NCBI GenBank assembly: GCA_964016985.1
Contig: OZ024824.1
Location: 45,987,168 to 46,051,167 of the forward strand
Direction: 5' to 3'
DNA: 64,000 bases
From: Anodontia alba
Lineage: Eukaryota > Mollusca > Bivalvia > Lucinida > Lucinidae
Under the pieces are notes generated by a model. It did not search any database and was not told the DNA's origin. It was given only the letters and a program-made list of their open reading frames with translations. Positions 63,062-64,000 of the stretch are shown here, piece by piece. The number at the start of each line of letters is the position of its first letter. Positions within the stretch are counted from its first letter, which is position 1. The position numbers and the translations under genes were made by a program.

Positions 63062-63182
63062 CTTTTCTTCGGAAGAGCTGTACTGCCAAGGTGCCAGCCA
63101 AAGCGACCAAAGTGCTAAACATGTACCAATTTATGTCCCCAACCAAAATACCAACCGTGCTCTTCATGTTATCCATTATGGT
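63062..63182 (-). CDS. Unidentified membrane-anchored protein, first coding exon
   Basis: On the minus strand a CTTTCAG acceptor (63183-63189) precedes ACCATA and an ATG at 63176-63174. The 38 complete codons begin MDNMKSTVGILVGDINW, continue with a hydrophobic stretch (about residues 17-34: WYMFSTLVALAGTLAVQL) and end FRRKG at a GTAGGATG donor (63061-63052). A short lumenal or outer end, one membrane segment and a basic cluster just after it look like a signal anchor, as in several outer-mitochondrial-membrane or ER-anchored proteins. The exon ends in phase 1, agreeing with the next exon. The upstream exon would be 5' UTR beyond the window, or else transcription starts near here. AKAP1-like and mitoguardin-like proteins have comparable N termini, but I see no diagnostic match. 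Confidence 0.7.
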
Positions 63183-63221
63183 CTGAAAGAAACCAAAAAA
63201 AAAAAAAGTTCGGAAAGAAAG

Positions 63222-63385
63222 CGTCATTATTATTGTTATTATTATAATTATCATCATTAATATTATTATTATTATCATCATTAATATCATTATCATCATT
63301 ATTGTTATCATCATCATCATCATCATCATCATTATTATTATTATCGTATCATTATTATTATTATGTTGTTGTTGCTGCTGCTGCT
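63222..63385. repeat. ATT/ATC trinucleotide microsatellite
   Basis: Imperfect TTATTA/ATCATC repeats, then TTGTTGTTGCTGCTGCTG, about 40 nt beyond the splice acceptor of the first coding exon of the minus-strand gene. Confidence 0.95.
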
Positions 63386-63509
63386 GTTGTAGAATTAATT
63401 TAGTTTGTTTATTTATTTTTTTTACTTTTGTATTTTTCGAATGTTGCACTGTTGTTTTCGGTGATAAAAACACGCTACATGTATATTTGTTTAAACAGAT
63501 CAGCTCTAG

Positions 63510-63932
63510 CAGTGATTTGTTGAGTAATAAATCACTGTTTTGAGGTCAGTTGTAAAACAGATCAAATCAGGAGCGCGGAGCGCGAATGATTTATCTTCTT
63601 ACAACTGACTGACAAACTATGATTTATTACTCGACAAATGATCTATTTCGATTCTAACACATAGAAAACGACGAAAAAAAAAAGTAATTGTATCCTTCAG
63701 ATTCTTCCAACTTTCCGCCATCGAATAAAGAAATCCCGCCTACGGTTTTGACTGTAACGCTGACGTTTACATGCATTTCTTACTTTGTTGACGCCAGAAA
63801 AACGACATTACATCGGCTAACGTCATGAAAACGAAAACTGACGTCAGCAAAGTGTCAAAATGACGTCAGAACGGCGCTAGATAGCGTCGCGCGCTTCCTC
63901 CCAGTGATTTGTTGAAGAATAAATCACTGAAT
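63510..63932. repeat. Foldback element with GTGATTTGTTGA motifs
   Basis: GTGATTTGTTGAGTAATAAATCAC (direct at 63513 and 63903, inverted near 63618) and a GAGCGCGGAGCGCG centre. Two TGACGTCAG sites (63840-63870) are inside. It could lie in the upstream region of the minus-strand gene, but it looks repeat-derived. Confidence 0.5.
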
Positions 63933-64000
63933 TTAACCATTGGCTATATAGGGGAGGCGTATTTGAATTAATTACATATAAAAGATTTTGAAACGAAAAT

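Noticed and set aside
62991..63473. 160-codon minus frame as one exon
   Set aside because: Its N-terminal part is the ATT/ATC microsatellite and its C-terminal part runs past a good GTAGGATG donor; only 63182-63062 is kept.

Overview
This is animal nuclear DNA: spliced genes, a low gene density and a dense layer of transposon-derived repeats. The repeat types (pogo-like, hAT-like and TTAA-flanked MITEs, mariner and Tc1 elements, tRNA-headed SINEs ending in CAAA, and fragments with runs of 'gtccgtccgtc') suggest a bivalve mollusc, possibly a heterodont clam. The species call is inference. There are no bacterial-type operons, no CRISPR arrays and no rRNA genes.

Two host genes are visible. On the plus strand, six exons between 1647 and 20977 encode the C-terminal two-fifths of a class I (GH47) Golgi alpha-1,2-mannosidase of the MAN1A type, which trims Man8-9 N-glycans. 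Its 5' exons lie outside the window. All splice phases agree and the stop codon is at 20975-20977. On the minus strand, two exons (63182-63062 and 56030-55123) start a gene for an N-terminally membrane-anchored, Ser/Pro/Asp-rich protein that I cannot name. Its later exons were not found.

Layout: 1-21 kb is the mannosidase, with introns full of foldback elements, a 3.5-kb hAT-like element (5512-9005), a long (TG)n tract just after exon 3, and a 76-bp tandem array (15.45-18.3 kb) invaded by a SINE and a mariner; a second mariner lies at 18.4-19.7 kb. From 21 to 33 kb there is no recognisable exon, only short hairpin MITEs, SINEs and a 155-bp tandem repeat. From 33.4 to 45.4 kb lie large repeats with AGCTCACCTGAG-type ends; one carries a regular array of RFX X-box-like palindromes. 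A 30-bp minisatellite is broken into blocks by insertions (37.1-41.4 kb), and an element rich in GCAGTAT motifs sits at 42.9-44.3 kb. From 45.4 to 55 kb come a decayed Tc1 element and a decayed reverse transcriptase. From 55 to 64 kb lies the minus-strand gene, whose first visible intron holds a GATA microsatellite, a minisatellite repeating a consensus splice donor, two SINE types and about 26 copies of a 47-bp repeat.

No new multi-gene system is evident. The strongest new observations are structural: inverted element copies flanking mannosidase exons 3 and 4; a TTAA-specific MITE insertion provable from an empty site elsewhere in the window; the X-box array; and one hairpin core shared by element families with different ends.
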